This document shows, piece after piece, positions 45,343 to 59,130 of a stretch of DNA of 64,000 bases. Position 1 is the first letter of the stretch. Each line of letters opens with the position of its first letter. Source of the DNA: Notolepis coatsorum (Eukaryota; Chordata; Actinopteri; Aulopiformes; Paralepididae). The stretch spans positions 90,192,520 through 90,256,519 of the forward strand of contig OZ020598.1 in NCBI GenBank assembly GCA_963971535.1. The letters run 5' to 3'. The translations under genes and the position numbers were made by a program. The notes beneath the pieces are model-generated. The model was not told the DNA's origin. It saw nothing but the letters and a program-made list of their open reading frames with translations, and did no database searches.

Positions 45343-45860
45343 TTCAAGTTTCTTTAATAGTTGTCATACAGAAGTACAGAATACTTTTATACAAAATGCT
45401 TCTTACTGTTACGCTCCAGAGACTGTGCTAGACAAGATAAGTATGAAATAAAATAGTATAGCATGTAAAATAGAAGTAAAAATAGAGGTCACAGTGTTTA
45501 GTATAGACATATGTACAATGTTCGATGCAGAATAGAAGTAACTGAGTTACCATACAATATACTATGCAATGTACTAATATACAATACTATATAGTGCAGA
45601 GCAGAAATGGGATGAGGTACAATTTACAGTAAGGTGTACGAGTTGTAGTGCAAATCCTTTACCAATAAATATAAAGTGTGTTTAGGTGATCTAAAGTGTG
45701 GAGAGTGGGTGCTGCAGTGTGTTGTTTGTTTAAGTGAGTGTGTGCGTGTGGGTGTGTGCTGTGTGCATTTGATGGTTGTTGCATAGTGTTTATTGTTCGT
45801 TGAGCAGCCTGATGGCCTGGGGATAGAAGCTTCTTCTGAGTTCTTCTAGTTCAGTGTTTA
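45343..45860 (-). mobile_element. LINE 3' fragment with (TTGAAAC)n tail
   Basis: Same family as 6142-6820: the left edge is the plus-strand tail TTTCAAGTTTCAAGTTTC, and the minus-strand frame reads LRRSFYPQAIRLLNEQ. Abuts the LINE at 44905-45340. From 45861 to 46940 only the unrecognised sequence of the inverted-arm segment is present. Confidence 0.7.
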
Positions 45861-47633
45861 TTCTCTGGTTTTTTAAAAGTAGCCATCTTGTGGACCTGGT
45901 ATGGTAGCTGCTAGAGGCAAAGCTAATTAGGTTGGAAAGACAAAAAACAACGCTGTTCTTAGGTAGAGAGAAGACATAAGCCTTGGCCAACGCTAACCTA
46001 AGCTATACAAAGCGACCAATGACAGCTAACGTCGTAGCTAAATAGCTAACTGGCTAACAGTTAGCTCATACCGGCTATTGCTAGCCACTAGCTAACGCAG
46101 AAGCAAGCTAAGTGGCTACTACTGAAAGCTGTACAACGTGAGAAAAGCAATACAGGCCAACACTTCAGACAGCAGCTGTCTTTTCCTCTCCTTATCCGAA
46201 GAAAAAAGGGGAAAAGGCAACACACGCCCCTCTTCAGAACGGTGTTTACCAGACACAGCGGTGTCGGCAGCAAGCCCATCGTACGCGGGCTGCAGCCGAC
46301 CTGAGCTCAGGGATATTCTCATAACGAACACCAAGCTCACCTCCCTCGCGCCAGGTTTTTTTCATCTTGAAAAGCGGGGCCAGCACGGCGACAGAGGGTA
46401 TCCGTTTGTCCAGAGACCCGGGGAATTGAACCGCAGATTCGGAATCACGGTCCCAGGAAAACAAAGCTACGACTTCACTGAGGAGGAGCTAATGTTATCA
46501 TGGGGCATCAGACTAGAACCCCCTCCACGCCGCTAAGGGGCAGCGAAAAGGATTCTAGCCCGGAGCCGACCTTCGTAAGTTGTGCAGTTGACCCCCCACA
46601 ACTGACACACCTGGCGCCCGCGTCGCAAAAAACATCACCCGCCCAGAGAGGCAGTTAGCCCCCACACAGCCGACCGCCTCCCAAGCATAGTGTCCAGCTG
46701 CAGAGCCGGAGGCAATTCCGGCGGGGATTGCTCAGCGATGCGCGCCCCTAACGCGAAGCGCCGGTGGAGGTCAGAATGATCATCATCTTCTAGACACTCC
46801 GGTGGCGAAGACATCGCTGTATTTCCTCGAAAAATAGTGAGAGAGAAAACAAAGATGATGTCAACGCAGCTCCTCTTCTCCAATAACTATTTCGGTCACT
46901 AAACTAAAGTGGTGTATACAGGCACTTTACGGTGGTGAAAATAGGGAAGGAGCTGATGGTGTGGCCACGACCCCGCTTATGTAGAGGAGCGGATGTGGGT
47001 GTGGCCAGGCGGATGGGTGTGTGCTTGTGGAGAAAATTATTCAATATTAGACTGGATAAAGGGATAGTTCCAAGAGAGCAGAGCGTAATCTATATGATAA
47101 TATAACCACTCGGCAGGGGTAGACCGTCCGAATGGCTACATCTGTATAGAACATTAAACTAAAATGTTTTAATGATCAATTCCAGTGAGGGATTATTAAG
47201 AATCCTCTCTTATAATAGCCACCCTCTCCCTCCGGTTGCCGCGTGTCTTTTTATAATCGCAAGCAATCCCAGTTTTGTACAAATTAATTTGGTTTGCAAG
47301 ATATAGAGTAAATAATAATTAGACATTAAATCTTTTTCTCAAGTGATCTCATCTTAATCCTGGTGGTGTGTGCATTACAGCTCAATGAAAATATAGCATA
47401 GCCTAAAGATTTATAGAGGGATGATGTTAGTAAAATATAGGTTTCAGTTTAGTACGTTGATATAGTAAGTATACATTTACGCTTTTGTTTTGGTACTTAA
47501 AACCAAAATCAAAGCATTACAAGTAGCTGAAGCGCAGAATTATAAACGATCTTGAAAAATTAACTCCACTGATGACTGGGAGAGTACAAATGTATTTTTA
47601 ATAGCTGGTATATTTTCTTTGTGTCGTCCACAG

Positions 47634-47695
47634 AAGCCGATGGAGGTCAGACCAAGACCTCAGCCGATGGAGGTCAGACCAAGACCCCTCCAAAG
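47634..47695 (+). CDS. Small exon with an internal 30-bp duplication
   Basis: The acceptor is TTGTGTCGTCCACAG and the donor CCAAAG|GTAGAC. With one base (G) carried from 35440 it reads EADGGQTKTSADGGQTKTPP, then K, and ends on a codon boundary, as the exon at 59247 requires. The 30-nt unit GCCGATGGAGGTCAGACCAA-GACC(T/C)C is present twice in tandem. Hydrophilic, no domain. Phase fit and clean sites support it; its small size and repeat make it less certain than its neighbours. Confidence 0.65.
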
Positions 47696-47962
47696 GTAGA
47701 CGAGACACAATATTGCTTTTTTTTTTTTTAACACAACACAAGGATTCAATGTCCCAGATGTCATCACTGGTGGCCATATTAAAACGAATTTACTTTCTCG
47801 TCAAACTGTCAAACTAAATTGATGTGTGTAAAACTGTTTAGAGTTTTTGGATGTGTGTGAGATTATGTGCAAAATAAATTGACTGTTAGGTCAAAAAAAC
47901 GAGCAACTGCTATGCATCCCCATCAGAGATTTCTAAACAAAATTATGTTTGACATAATCGAC

Positions 47963-48872
47963 TAGGGTTGTGCCGATGGACGATGACTTTGCCAATTGCA
48001 CAATATCAAGATGATTTTGGGGTAGTTCGAGTTTGAGTATATTCATATTCAGGTGCCTTGCTCTCACTATAGTCTATTCCTATCTCTCCATTTCTCCTCG
48101 CTGCCTCACTGCTTGATGCTGAGCACAGGGATGGAGACTGGAGCTGTGCGAGTTCATCCAAACTGATCAGATCATATGGTCACAAACTCACTACAGGAGT
48201 TATATCACCATTATGAATACAAGGATGTCTGTCATCTTATCAATAGTGAGTCTCACCAGAAATAACTGCGCCACCGTGAAAATGCCACCGACAACATTGT
48301 GTTCGTATTTTCAATAAATTGCAACATAAAATAACTTAATATGTTGACTCATCATTTTCAATACGATAAAACACTAGAGCATTTATAATGCCATAAAAGC
48401 ACATAGACCTATTCTACTTTATACTTTGACTGAGCTGAGTTTAATTCCACCGGTCGTTCTAATGCTGTTGCAGTGGAGGTCTCTCTACCATGCTGTCTCT
48501 CTCAGCTCCTCCAGCCCAAGTCTCTCTTGCAGCTGCAAAGTTTTGACAATCCAGTTAGATCACACAAAACAAGTTTTTGCTGAGCTACAATGACAAATTC
48601 AACGATTTGACCAACGGATGTATATGACAACACAATCCACAGGAGAAATAGTTTTTGCATGATTTGAACAATAGCCTAGCCTTGTGTGTGCCGCTGTCAA
48701 CCCAGTCCACATGGGAAAATGGGAGATGGAGAGAGGGAGGGAGGGAGCGAGAGAGGGAAAGAGAGAGAGAGACAGAGGAGGAGAAATATGGGCCATAGCA
48801 TCGGCTATTGGCAATCTTACAGGGTGACGAACGATGGGAAGATCTGAATATGTAGCACATCGCCCAACTCTA
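47963..48872. mobile_element. Probable hAT element, diverged
   Basis: Left end TAGGGTTGTGCCGATGGACG, right end ...ACATCGCCCAACTCTA; subterminal ATCGTC/GACGAACGATGG motifs. Flanks TAATCGAC / ATATCAAC match in only 5 of 8. A GA-rich run lies at 48727-48780. Confidence 0.5.
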
Positions 48873-48887
48873 ATATCAACTGCTTAA

Positions 48888-49807
48888 CACTTTGATTGCC
48901 ACTCACGGCTAAACTCGTGTTTACGATAGTTACGTTGAAAGCCACTCACGAGATTTCTTGGATTTTTTTTAATTTTAAATTTTTTTAAGCGATCTGAAAT
49001 CATATTGCATCACGCGAGCCTACCCAAGGGCCGCCGGCGATCATATGTGAAAAAAGCGCCCCCTATCGTCTCCCAGATGACATCAGGGATTTTGGAATGG
49101 ACTCAATGAAAATGGATGGGGGGAAAAAAATATTCCAGTCCACATTTTCCAGTCCACTGATGCAGCCGGGGTTACCAGAGTTCATTTTGGAGACTCTGAG
49201 CTGCGGCAAGCATGAGTTCTACTGTATACACGTTAGATCTATACACTTATCGATTTTTTCGAATGGTGATCAGGAATTGGAATATACCAGTTGGATACCA
49301 TCTGATGTCAGGTAAGGAATCTATGTTATCAGTGTTAGGATAATCAGACTCGTTTTGATGAAGATATAAGCTTTTTTCTGATATGTGCTCCAGCCGTTTC
49401 ACTGTAAAATCCATGAGGAAATGAAAACGGCTATCAGCGCGCGCCTCGAATGTGCGTGCGGGCATGTATACTATTGATCATCTAGCGTTTATTTGAAAAC
49501 GATTCATAAATAGGTGGACAAATATCAACGTTCTTGAATATTCCAGTAAAAGGCGATTATCACAGAATGGGCTGTTTTTTTACCTCAAAACGGGTGCTTT
49601 TCAAAATGCTCTCAAACGGAAATGAAGCGATAAAAAACCAATCTGCCTTGACAGCACTGACTGGAAAATGATTCTTTGATAAGCGACAGGCAGATTAGAC
49701 ACATAGCCATAATTTAAAACATAGATTAGGCGATATTAATGTTAACATTGGCGCCGATGGTGGCATTCAAGCACCAAGTAGTGCGCCCCCTGGTGGCACT
49801 GAAAGTG
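48888..49807 (-). mobile_element. piggyBac-like MITE family P2, copy 3
   Basis: TTAA on both sides (48884-48887, 49808-49811); ends CACTTTGATTGCCACTCACG and, inverted, CACTTTCAGTGCCACCAGG. The core CATAGATTAGGCGATATTAA (minus-strand copy) matches 10640. 920 bp, no transposase. From 49812 to 50896 the intron is AT-rich with no recognisable element. Confidence 0.82.
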
Positions 49808-50896
49808 TTAATAAAACAGCTTAAAAATATACGGAAATGTCAAAAAATTACTAATGAGTATCATGGATGTCACACCAGCTTTGTAAACTCCATTCACAAA
49901 GCCCCTTAGAATCAAGATGTTAATCTCACTCACCAAAGGAGACGAGGCAGAAGTGACCAACAGTCTTATTATCTCAAACTCCTCGCAGCCTTGGACTAAG
50001 TTGGGAGTCCGGGAGGGACGGATAGGTTTGCTCATTGCAAAGCTCGAGAAGTAACGTGAGTTAGTGAGTAGTCCTTGCATTAACTAACCACTTACTCATT
50101 GAAATATGAAAATGTGCATATATACATAAACCGGAATACACACGTCTCCCATACAGCCTTCAAACCAGTCATGTAGTCTTAATAGAGGGAACACTTTGTA
50201 GTATCTCAGGTTCACTCTGATGTCACGCATGGTGTTTGATTTAAACTGTTTCATTTAAGGCGAGACGGCCTAGGACAGGTGAATAGGCAAATTTCTTATT
50301 TTTTGGTAGATTTTGAGATTTTTTTATATTTTCAAACTAGTGGCAATAAAATATCGAAAACACACAATTAGTTGTTTATTTTACTTCATTTTGTCTGTGT
50401 CCATAAATCACAATTATAATACAGAAATTTGGGGGCGTTTTCACAAAAAGAAATTGTGTTTTTCTTACACGTAAAAGATTAAATATCCATTTCCCTAGCA
50501 CCTACACACACCATACTTTCCACAGTTCTTTGTATCTATACCCTGCTTCTTTTTACAGAGGGGTTTGTTTATATATCATTCATAGCCTGATTTATAGTAC
50601 ATTTATACCAAATAACCTGGCGAAAATAGATTTATTTTATGACTGTAGACAGTATTTCCTGATTTATGGGATGATAAAAAGACATTCTGATCAAAGTCCA
50701 TTGTGTTATGTGTCAACATAATGAAACAAAAAATTTGAATCTGGCATCATCCAATGTTGGTGATTCTGTTCCTGGCGATATATGCAAATTAGCACATATT
50801 TAATGCCCCGATATGACTAAAATAGCTGGATCGGGTATAGAAAATGTATAATAATATTATATTATAATAAATAAAATAAGAAATAACAATTCAGTA

Positions 50897-51940
50897 TGTT
50901 ACAAAGGGTCAGATTAAACCGAATATATATATATAGCGATCCCCTAGGCGCCACGGCCATACCCCCCAATGCCGAGTTCAAAGCCACCGCCAAGGCTTGT
51001 CTCAACATGCCCAGTTTTGCGCAGGAATACGAGACAGAAATGAGGTTGGCACTAGATTATTCACCGTACGTATAAATACGTCGCAGGTGGATACAGTTAC
51101 CCTCAAACGTTGAAGCCTTCATCACGAGTCAACGACCAAGTGAAGTGAGCAACCTTGCGTCTAAATAGAGCACTTATAACCGCGTGCGAATAGGATAGTA
51201 AAAGTGTCAGAGCTTAGTGAAATAACGTCAAGTTCGACCTAGTTAATGTGGAGTACCGTGCACAGGAGAATCTACACCGGTGAATGCAGAGCCTTTTCCG
51301 GCTGGATTATTGCTTTGGTACTGTGGCTGCTGGAGCAGAGAACCGTCTACCCCGCTGCTGTGTGGGATTTACCCGTGAGGAGCATCACTCGAGCCCGTCT
51401 CTAGGAGAGGCTGGCTGGCTTTCACCTATGCTGTCGCGCATACTTGGATTATAGCTGCTGCTTTCGTCTGCCGATCAAGGGAGTAATGTACCGCCTCCCG
51501 TAGCTGGAGCTTATTGATTCCTCGTTGATCCAGACTTTTGCATTCGAACATTCCTCTCCCCTGCTGGCTTACAACCGGAGGGAACCCCTTAGTATCTCCA
51601 GCTGACCTACTAGTGTACCATATATAATTCTTATGTTACAGGTGGTATTAATTATCCCCTGCGTAATATGCTCATGGACTTACGCTCTTGACCTATTCAT
51701 GCACATTCTTCGCCTTACAAGCGCAACTCTCAATCTTAATAAATAATGTAAGATAATCTTGCTGCTCTTCTAATAAATATTATTATAAACAGTACTTTCT
51801 TGTTAAGCCGTGTTATTGTGGGGGTGTTCATCACATATACCTGTGTACTGTATGGCCAGTAGTAATGTACATAACGCAGTAGTGGTTTAATGATACCATA
51901 CTTATTCAATACAGTCAGGGAATTGTACCCCTCAGTTACA
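50897..51940 (+). repeat. 5' LTR of the BEL element
   Basis: 1044 bp, with a TATAAATA motif near 51072. Compared with the right LTR it lacks about 130 bp after the GAATATATATAT stretch (present at about 56752-56880) and a 19-bp block GAAGCACTTAGTCTTAG; elsewhere the match is close. Confidence 0.9.
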
Positions 51941-51998
51941 ATTGGTCCTTCGAGCCGGAGGGTAATTAGCGTAATATTAATATAATATTAATATTGAC

Positions 51999-52982
<984 letters not shown>

Positions 52983-52990
52983 ATATTGAC

Positions 52991-55900
52991 ATGGCCAGCG
53001 GTGAACACTCCACAAACGGCTCTCCTAAGCTAGAACGCCCGACGCGCAGACGGCAGCCACCTTCTTACCTAGAGGACTACGCTGCCAGTCTACTACCTAG
53101 CTTTATACAGACGTTAAAGGCGGATAAAATAAGTAAAGCGGATAGCCAAAGTATGTCAAACCCTACCGACCAGGCGACCCTGCCAGTAGAGACCCTAGTG
53201 GGTTCTAACGTAACTGACCAAGCTCACGGGGGGGGACCAGGAGGGACATGACATGACTTTACCCCCCGACAACGCCAACGGCACAGTCCCCGGAGAGCTC
53301 CAGGATAAAGAAAGCGCTCCAGGGACGGAACCCGACCCACTACCAGAAGAGACGCACACCCAGGAGATGGACCTCCTCGGAGCGCGACAGGAGAACGGAT
53401 CTCCAACGAGCACTGCCAGAAGCCGATCACCTCCGCCTGTGTCTTCCCCCAGCGAAGCGGACAAGATGCTGGCGCAGGCATTCATCGCCACCCTGGCAGC
53501 CTCCACCGAACGCGATCGACTTCAAGCGCAACAGACGAGCGAGCGCGAACAAGCTGCAGACCAACGAGAGCGCCTTCACGCGCAACTCCAAGCGCAAGCC
53601 CTCAGTGAACGCGAACATTCTGCAACCGAGCGAGAGCGCTTCCAGGCGCAACAAAGGAGTGAAGACGACCGCATAAGACTGGAGACCAGACGCCTTCAGA
53701 CAGAAGAGAACATTGAAAGAAGCCGCGCCGATGCACAGTGCGCCGCCGCCAATGCCCAGCGCGAAGCAGTGCGCGACGCCGCCCATGCCCAGCGCGAGGC
53801 AGAGCGCGACCGGCTGCAGGCGCAGATGATGGAAAAATTGATTGCCATGGCGACACCCCCTCTCTCCGCACGGAGCTCCCGGAGATCATCACGACAAGGG
53901 TCTAGGGCACATTCCCCTACCCGACCAAGCGACCCGGGACCCCGCCAACAGGAGGATCCTGTCCACGTCTCCGAACCCCCTCCCCGGCCGGTCCATACGA
54001 GACCCAGCAACCGGGAAGAACCGGCCTACGTCGCCGAGAGACTGACTAGAAGACTCCAGGACTTAGCAGAGGAAGAGGAAGAGGAGGAATGTCAAGCCGA
54101 CCAGCAGCAACGTACTCTGGACCAGGAGGCCCAGTACAGCCCCGACCAGCAGCAACGTACTCTGGACCAGGAGGCCCAGTACAGCCCAGACGTCAGCCCC
54201 GAGGCACTGCGCTACAAACCCCGACTCAACTCACGGGTGAGTTTGACGCACCGTCAGCACCGAGGAACAGCACCTGGGTACCCGACCCCTGGTACCCACC
54301 AAGTACCAGCCCACGACGACACGTACGGGGAGACTCGCCCAGGAGGCCTCTCCCCCAACGCTCACCGATGTGCCAGCCATCCATGGCATCGTACCTTGGC
54401 ACACCGACGTTCCCGGACTTCACACACGAGAACAGAGCACAGTACACAGAGCTACGAATGTGCTTAGAGACAATGATGTCCGATGTCCCCGATGAGACGT
54501 ACAAGTATGCTATCCTACTCAAGCACCTGAAGGTGCCCAGAGCGCATAATATAGCGCTGGCATATTCCAACTCAAGTACCCCATACACCGTGGCTCTAGT
54601 AGCCCTCGACCAACGTTATGGACGCATATGGGACTACGTGATACAAGAGATAAGAGACATCGACCGTCTCCCCCCAGCCAGAGACAACAGAGCATTGGAT
54701 GACCTCTCTATCAAGGTACAGTCCCTGGTAGGGATGCTGGGGTCCCAAAAGGAAAAAGGGATATACGAACTGTACGCTAACTCTAATGTAGAAAGGATAT
54801 TAGAGAAGCTCCCTCCCGCCCTACAAGAGCGTTTTCGGCGGCAGAGAGACCACCGCAACCCCAACGGCCCAGAGGCATCCCTCCTAGACTTGTCTGACTT
54901 CCTCGCGAGAGAAGTCAGCAGCCTACGACTGGACACGTTCGTGTGGAGTGGACCAAGCCCAAGACCAGGACCTCGGGGATCAAATGATAACCGCCGGTCG
55001 GTGACCGTTATGCACCAAGCCGAATCAGTACCGCAGCACAAGAACCACAACACCCCCTCAACGAAAGAGGAGTGGAAGATTGAATGCCAGTACTGTGAAG
55101 GGGAACATCGGCTGTATCAATGCGACACTTTTGGGAAGCTGGCCACGGACGAGGTGAGTCAGTGGATCAAAGACCACCGCCGCTGCTTCCGCTGCGCGCG
55201 CAGCCATATGGCAGCTGAGTGCCGCTTGAAGAAGAAGTGCAGCAGGTGCGGCGGTGCCCACTTGGAGGTCCTGCATGACATCAACAGGCGTCCGCCAGGA
55301 CAACAAAGTGGGCCCGTCGCGGTAATGTACCAGGCCGAGGCGGTGGCACCAGTACCAAAGATCCACCAGACCGCTCCCTACTGTACCGACTGCTACAGCA
55401 GACACTGGGAGTCACGGTGCTACTCGGACGACCGCGAGTCGGCACCACCCCAGACGATCCAAAGCAACCGACCAACAGGAGTGCTCCACATTGACCAGCA
55501 TAGCGGGACCCCCCGAGTGCTCATCAAAGTGGTCAGAGTGCTCCTGAGCTACGAGGACAAGGTCCTGGACACTTACGCCGTCCTGGACGATGGGTCTGAA
55601 AAGACTCTCCTCCTCGCTTCCGCCGCAGCCCAGTTGGGCCTGCGGGGTGCCAAAGGTACCATGACAATACGCACCATCAGAAGAGACCAGAAGACCATAA
55701 AGGGTGAAAAGGTCTCCTTCAAGATAGCAGCGGTGGACCAGCCCGAGAAGCAGTATAGTATTACCAACGTCTTCACCAGCCACGACATAGGCCTGTCACA
55801 GTACACCTACCCCATCCCACAGCTGATGGCGAAGTATGTGCACCTACGTCAACTACCTATACCGCTTATCGACGGCGCCACACCGACCCTGCTCATCGGC

Positions 55901-56128
55901 TCCGACCACGCGGACCTCATTCTCCCAATTGAGGCGGCCCACATCGGACCCAAAGGATGCCCAGTCGCGGTTCAGACCCGACTGGGGTGGACGCTCCAGG
56001 GCCCCCTCTACGGACTTGACAGTCAACCCACGTCTACACGCTGCCTACACACAAAGGCGAGCGACACCGTCCACTCCCTCGTACAGCCCGTTGAGAGGCT
56101 ATTGACATTAAGCGAGAGGCCTGTGTGA
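52991..56128 (+). pseudogene. gag and protease of the BEL/Pao element (frameshifted)
   Basis: Starts MASGEHSTNGSPKLERPTRR at 52991. The first frame stops at 53251 just after a G8 run (53226-53233), where the frame changes. The next frame (53253-54467) gives a Glu/Arg/Gln coiled coil (QREAERDRLQAQMMEKLIAM) and passes a tandem 45-bp duplication (about 54099-54189). The third frame (from about 54230 to 56128) holds the gag core (YLGTPTFPDFTHENRAQYTE), zinc-knuckle cysteines (CQYCEGEHRLYQC; CRRCxx-like CFRCARSHMAAEC; CSRCGGAH), the protease (YAVLDDGSEKTLL) and the LIGSDH...TRLGWTLQGP block typical of Pao polyproteins. Gag packages element RNA and the protease matures it. Two frame changes make it dead unless one reflects a sequencing slip in the G run. 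Confidence 0.85.
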
Positions 56129-56398
56129 GAACCGTGGGCACAAGAGGGAGTTCGGAACTCCACCCCCCTCAGCTGCGCTCCAGACGTAGCTGACCTCGAG
56201 CCCAGCACCCCAAGCGACTCCTTGATGGGGCGGCCGGAACCGGCCCCTCCTCAGACGGGGTACAGAGCAAACAAGAGAAACAGACGGAGGAGGTGGAGGC
56301 GCAGCCAAGCACAGATCAAAGCAGTCTCAGGCCCGCTTCCTCCTAACCCCCCTACCATCCCTTCCAGCCCGTCAGAAGCGGGTCAAGGACGGGGACAA

Positions 56399-56621
56399 CT
56401 TAAAAGTGGACACAGTCGTCATGATTATCGACCAGTCACTACCCCGAGCTATGTGGCCGGCCGGCCGCGTAAGCAAAGTGATTACTGGTGCCGACGGAAA
56501 GGTCAGAGCGGCAGAAGTGCTCGTCCAGGGGCGGACATACACCCGACCCGTGGCGAGGCTGATAGAGTTGCCAAGGCTCCCCGACTCTCTTAATGACGAC
56601 CATGACCCACTGACTTTGTGA
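56399..56621 (+). pseudogene. C-terminal integrase tail of the BEL element
   Basis: The frame reads KVDTVVMIIDQSLPRAMWPA, then GRVSKVITGADGKVRAAEVL and RPVARLIELP: the C-terminal module (DUF5641-like) found after BEL/Pao integrases. It follows gag/protease by only about 270 bp of low-complexity sequence, so the RT, RNase H and integrase core were lost in one or more internal deletions. Confidence 0.8.
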
Positions 56622-56716
56622 ATTGCCCTACTCCTCACAACGGACATTGAGTAGTGGACAAGACGGTTAATCTGTCTCTGCTTATCTAATTAGGTGCGGA
56701 CTAATTAGGAGGCGGC

Positions 56717-57357
56717 TGTTACAAAGGGTCAGATTAAACCGAATATATATATTTATTGCCTGAGATCCCATGTATAATATTTGTATATCGTTTGATATCC
56801 CTTGTATATTCTTTGTACATATACACGGAATATCCCTTTACCTGGTACAGGACAGACCATAATATTCGTTCTCCTATTGGAAGCGATCCCCTAGGCGCCA
56901 CGGCCATACCCCCCAATGCCGAGTTCAAAGCCACCGCCAAGGCTTGTCTCAACATGCCCAGTTTTGCGCAGGAATACGAGACAGAAATGAGGTTGGCACT
57001 AGATTATTCACTGTACGTATAAATATGTTGCAGGTGGATACAGAAGCACTTAGTCTTAGTTACCCTCAAACGTTGAAGCCTTCATCACGAGTCAACGACC
57101 AAGTGAAGTGAGCAACCTTGCGTCTAAATAGAGCACTTATAACCGCGTGCGAATAGGATAGTAAAAGTGTCAGAGCTTAGTGAAATAACGTCAAGTTCGA
57201 CCTAGTTAATGTGGAGTACCGTGCACAGGAGAATCTACACCGGTGAATGCAGAGCCTTTTCCGGCTGGATTATTGCTTTGGTACTGTGGCTGCTGGAGCA
57301 GAGAACCGTCTACCCCGCTGCTGTGTGGGATTTACCCGTGAGGAGCATCACTCGAGC
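56717..57357 (+). repeat. 3' LTR of the BEL element, truncated
   Basis: Starts TGTTACAAAGGGTCAG, as the left LTR does, and follows it to CATCACTCGAGC at 57357, where the match ends; the last roughly 560 bp of the LTR are missing, so no right target duplication can be read. Confidence 0.9.
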
Positions 57358-57489
57358 ACGGGACAATGCATTGGTAACTTGAGTCAAATGACAGTATATA
57401 CCCCTGTGAATATTATTGCACGGATCGGAATACGGGCGCGCACGTGGGAGTCAAAGACATTTTGTTGACAGTGATATGAGAGTGCTCCC

Positions 57490-57705
57490 AGGGAGAAGCC
57501 CCACCCCGCGTGCCGGTCGAGGTTGTGTGTAAGATGTGTGTGTGCTTCCCCACGCGCCGGTAAATGTTGTGTGTAAAATGCGTGTGTGCTTCCCCGCTCG
57601 CTGGTCGAGGTTGTGTGTAAAATGCGTGTGTGCTTCCCTGAGAGAGAGAAGCTCCTCTCCCTCTCTCTCTCTCGCTCGCTCGCTCGCTCGTTCTCTGCTG
57701 TCTGT
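57490..57705. repeat. Minisatellite (44-46-bp units) and (CTCG)n run
   Basis: GGTCGAGGTTGTGTGTAAAA, TGCGTGTGTGCTTCCC occurs three times (57500-57640), followed by CT and CTCG runs (57650-57692). It lies between the broken BEL LTR and a hAT. Confidence 0.8.
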
Positions 57706-57711
57706 CGGCAC

Positions 57712-58732
57712 TAGGGGTGCACCGATGTGTCGGGTATCGGTATCGGCCGATAAGTGCCTTGTTGACTGCAATCGGCCTATCGGCCGATAAGCTCGAATGT
57801 GCCGATGGCAGTAGCCGATAAATATCCATCAATTTGTGTAGCGTCAAGACAAAAAAAAGTTCACTCGCGACCTGCACAACGCCTTCCCCAGTCCCCCCCA
57901 CACACACACACAAGCTACTGCATCAAAGTTACTACTTATGATTAACAAGGCATTCGTTTTGTGGCATTAACGTTATATAGTTGGTGTTACACGTTCAATA
58001 ACATCAGCATATTATTTACCCGAACGTAGCAAGCGTTCATACTAGCTCAGTTCCTTCCGTTGCTCACAGAGCCCTGAGTTTTAACCATTCTGCAATCTGT
58101 TAATAACGTTTTCAATCAGACACATGTATAGAAAGGCTTTGTTTTATTATAACATTAGTTGCAGTAAAATCATTATGCGTCATTTAAGTCATCCTGCGGA
58201 GCTAAACGTCGGCCGCGCCGTGTTGTTGTTGTTCTAGAAAACCTCTCTCGTCAAAATCAATGGCGGACAAAAGCAGAAGTAAAAAATTTATACGCGCTTG
58301 CCGATTGGTGGTAACAGCAGAGGCGGGTGCAAGCGGTGTGTGACGTAATTTGCAGAATCGTCTGTCGATCAAAATTTCATTGGTTGAGACAATAGTATCT
58401 AGCTGCAGCCCAGCAGGTAGACCATGCTGTGCGAACTAGTATCTAGCTGCAGCCCTGCAGAACATATTGGGAGAGAGATGGTGCTATTTCTTGATGTTTC
58501 CTTTTTTTAAGTAAGTAAAGAGGCCTATGTTCATATCGGTGAGCACAATTTGTAAGACAAATATACAGTAGTTTCATAAAAAAAATATATATATATTACA
58601 AAAAAAGAAAATATTAAAAAAATATAAAAAAAAAAAATGTGCCACAAATATCGGTGTCGGTATCGGCCGATTGTGTTAGTTGAACAATCGGTATCGGTAT
58701 CGGTGGCAAATCTTCATATCGGTGCATCCCAA
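57712..58732. mobile_element. hAT element, about 1.0 kb
   Basis: Perfect 8-bp duplication GTCGGCAC (57704-57711, 58733-58740). Ends TAGGGGTGCACCGATG and, inverted, TTGGGATGCACCGATATG, with TATCGGTATCGGCCGAT subterminal repeats at both ends. No transposase frame was recognised; an AT-rich run lies at 58578-58640. Confidence 0.92.
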
Positions 58733-58904
58733 GTCGGCACCCTCTGTTTGAGGAAGTAATTCCACTCGCTCTGTTGTTGAGCGAATTGTTGATTGTGGGC
58801 GGTAACTACAACCAGTGCCTTATTCACGTCAGCAAAACAGTCAAATCAGAATGGCTTAGTTTAGTGAGGGAAGACCTCGTGAACTTGAGACTAGACTGAT
58901 GGGC

Positions 58905-59130
58905 CAAAATGATAATTAGAGACACAGACCACATTGATATAATCCCCCATTGCTAGGAAACAATGCTAAACACTGGAAAATGCCATTTATAAGTAAGTCC
59001 CTTCCATACAGTGAGGCATACAGTTTATTAATTGAACAATGGGTATCGGATCGGTACTCTGTATCGCCCGATACCCAAAGCCCAGGTATCGGTATCGGGA
59101 CTGAAAAAGTCGGATCGGTGCATCCCTAGC
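58905..59130. repeat. Repeat block and hAT end fragment
   Basis: 58905-58990 matches 39460-39549 (GCTAGGAAACAATGCTAAACA). 59036-59130 (GGGTATCGGATCGGTACTC ... GTCGGATCGGTGCATCCCTA) is a right end of a hAT related to 57712-58732, without its left end. Confidence 0.55.

Larger units (their letters stand above)
41470..47100. mobile_element. Segment bounded by long inverted arms (unclassified large transposon?)
   Basis: Left arm about 41483-41640 and right arm about 46945-47075 are inverted copies over some 130-150 bp. TTTATCCAGTCTAATATTG pairs with CAATATTAGACTGGATAAA, and ATCCGCTCCTCTACATAAGC pairs with GCTTATGTAGAGGAGCGGAT. Outside the arms, GCTCTGCTC-rich ends flank with TATATTATC-like motifs (42069-42105, 47080-47105), which suggests more than one terminus. 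Contents: an L2 fragment, a 5S-like sequence, diverged direct repeats (44165-44330 versus 44760-44900), LINE fragments and GC-rich DNA of unknown nature. Frames near the right arm (46138-46536 plus, 46635-46883 minus) encode nothing I recognise. Confidence 0.6.

Noticed and set aside
46138..46883. Coding genes near the right inverted arm (plus 46138-46536, minus 46635-46883)
   Set aside because: Overlapping open frames without recognised domain, splice context or phase link; left as unclassified interior of the segment.
57413..57913. Long minus-strand frames with Thr/His/Arg repeats
   Set aside because: They read through a minisatellite and CT runs; the translation repeats with the DNA unit.
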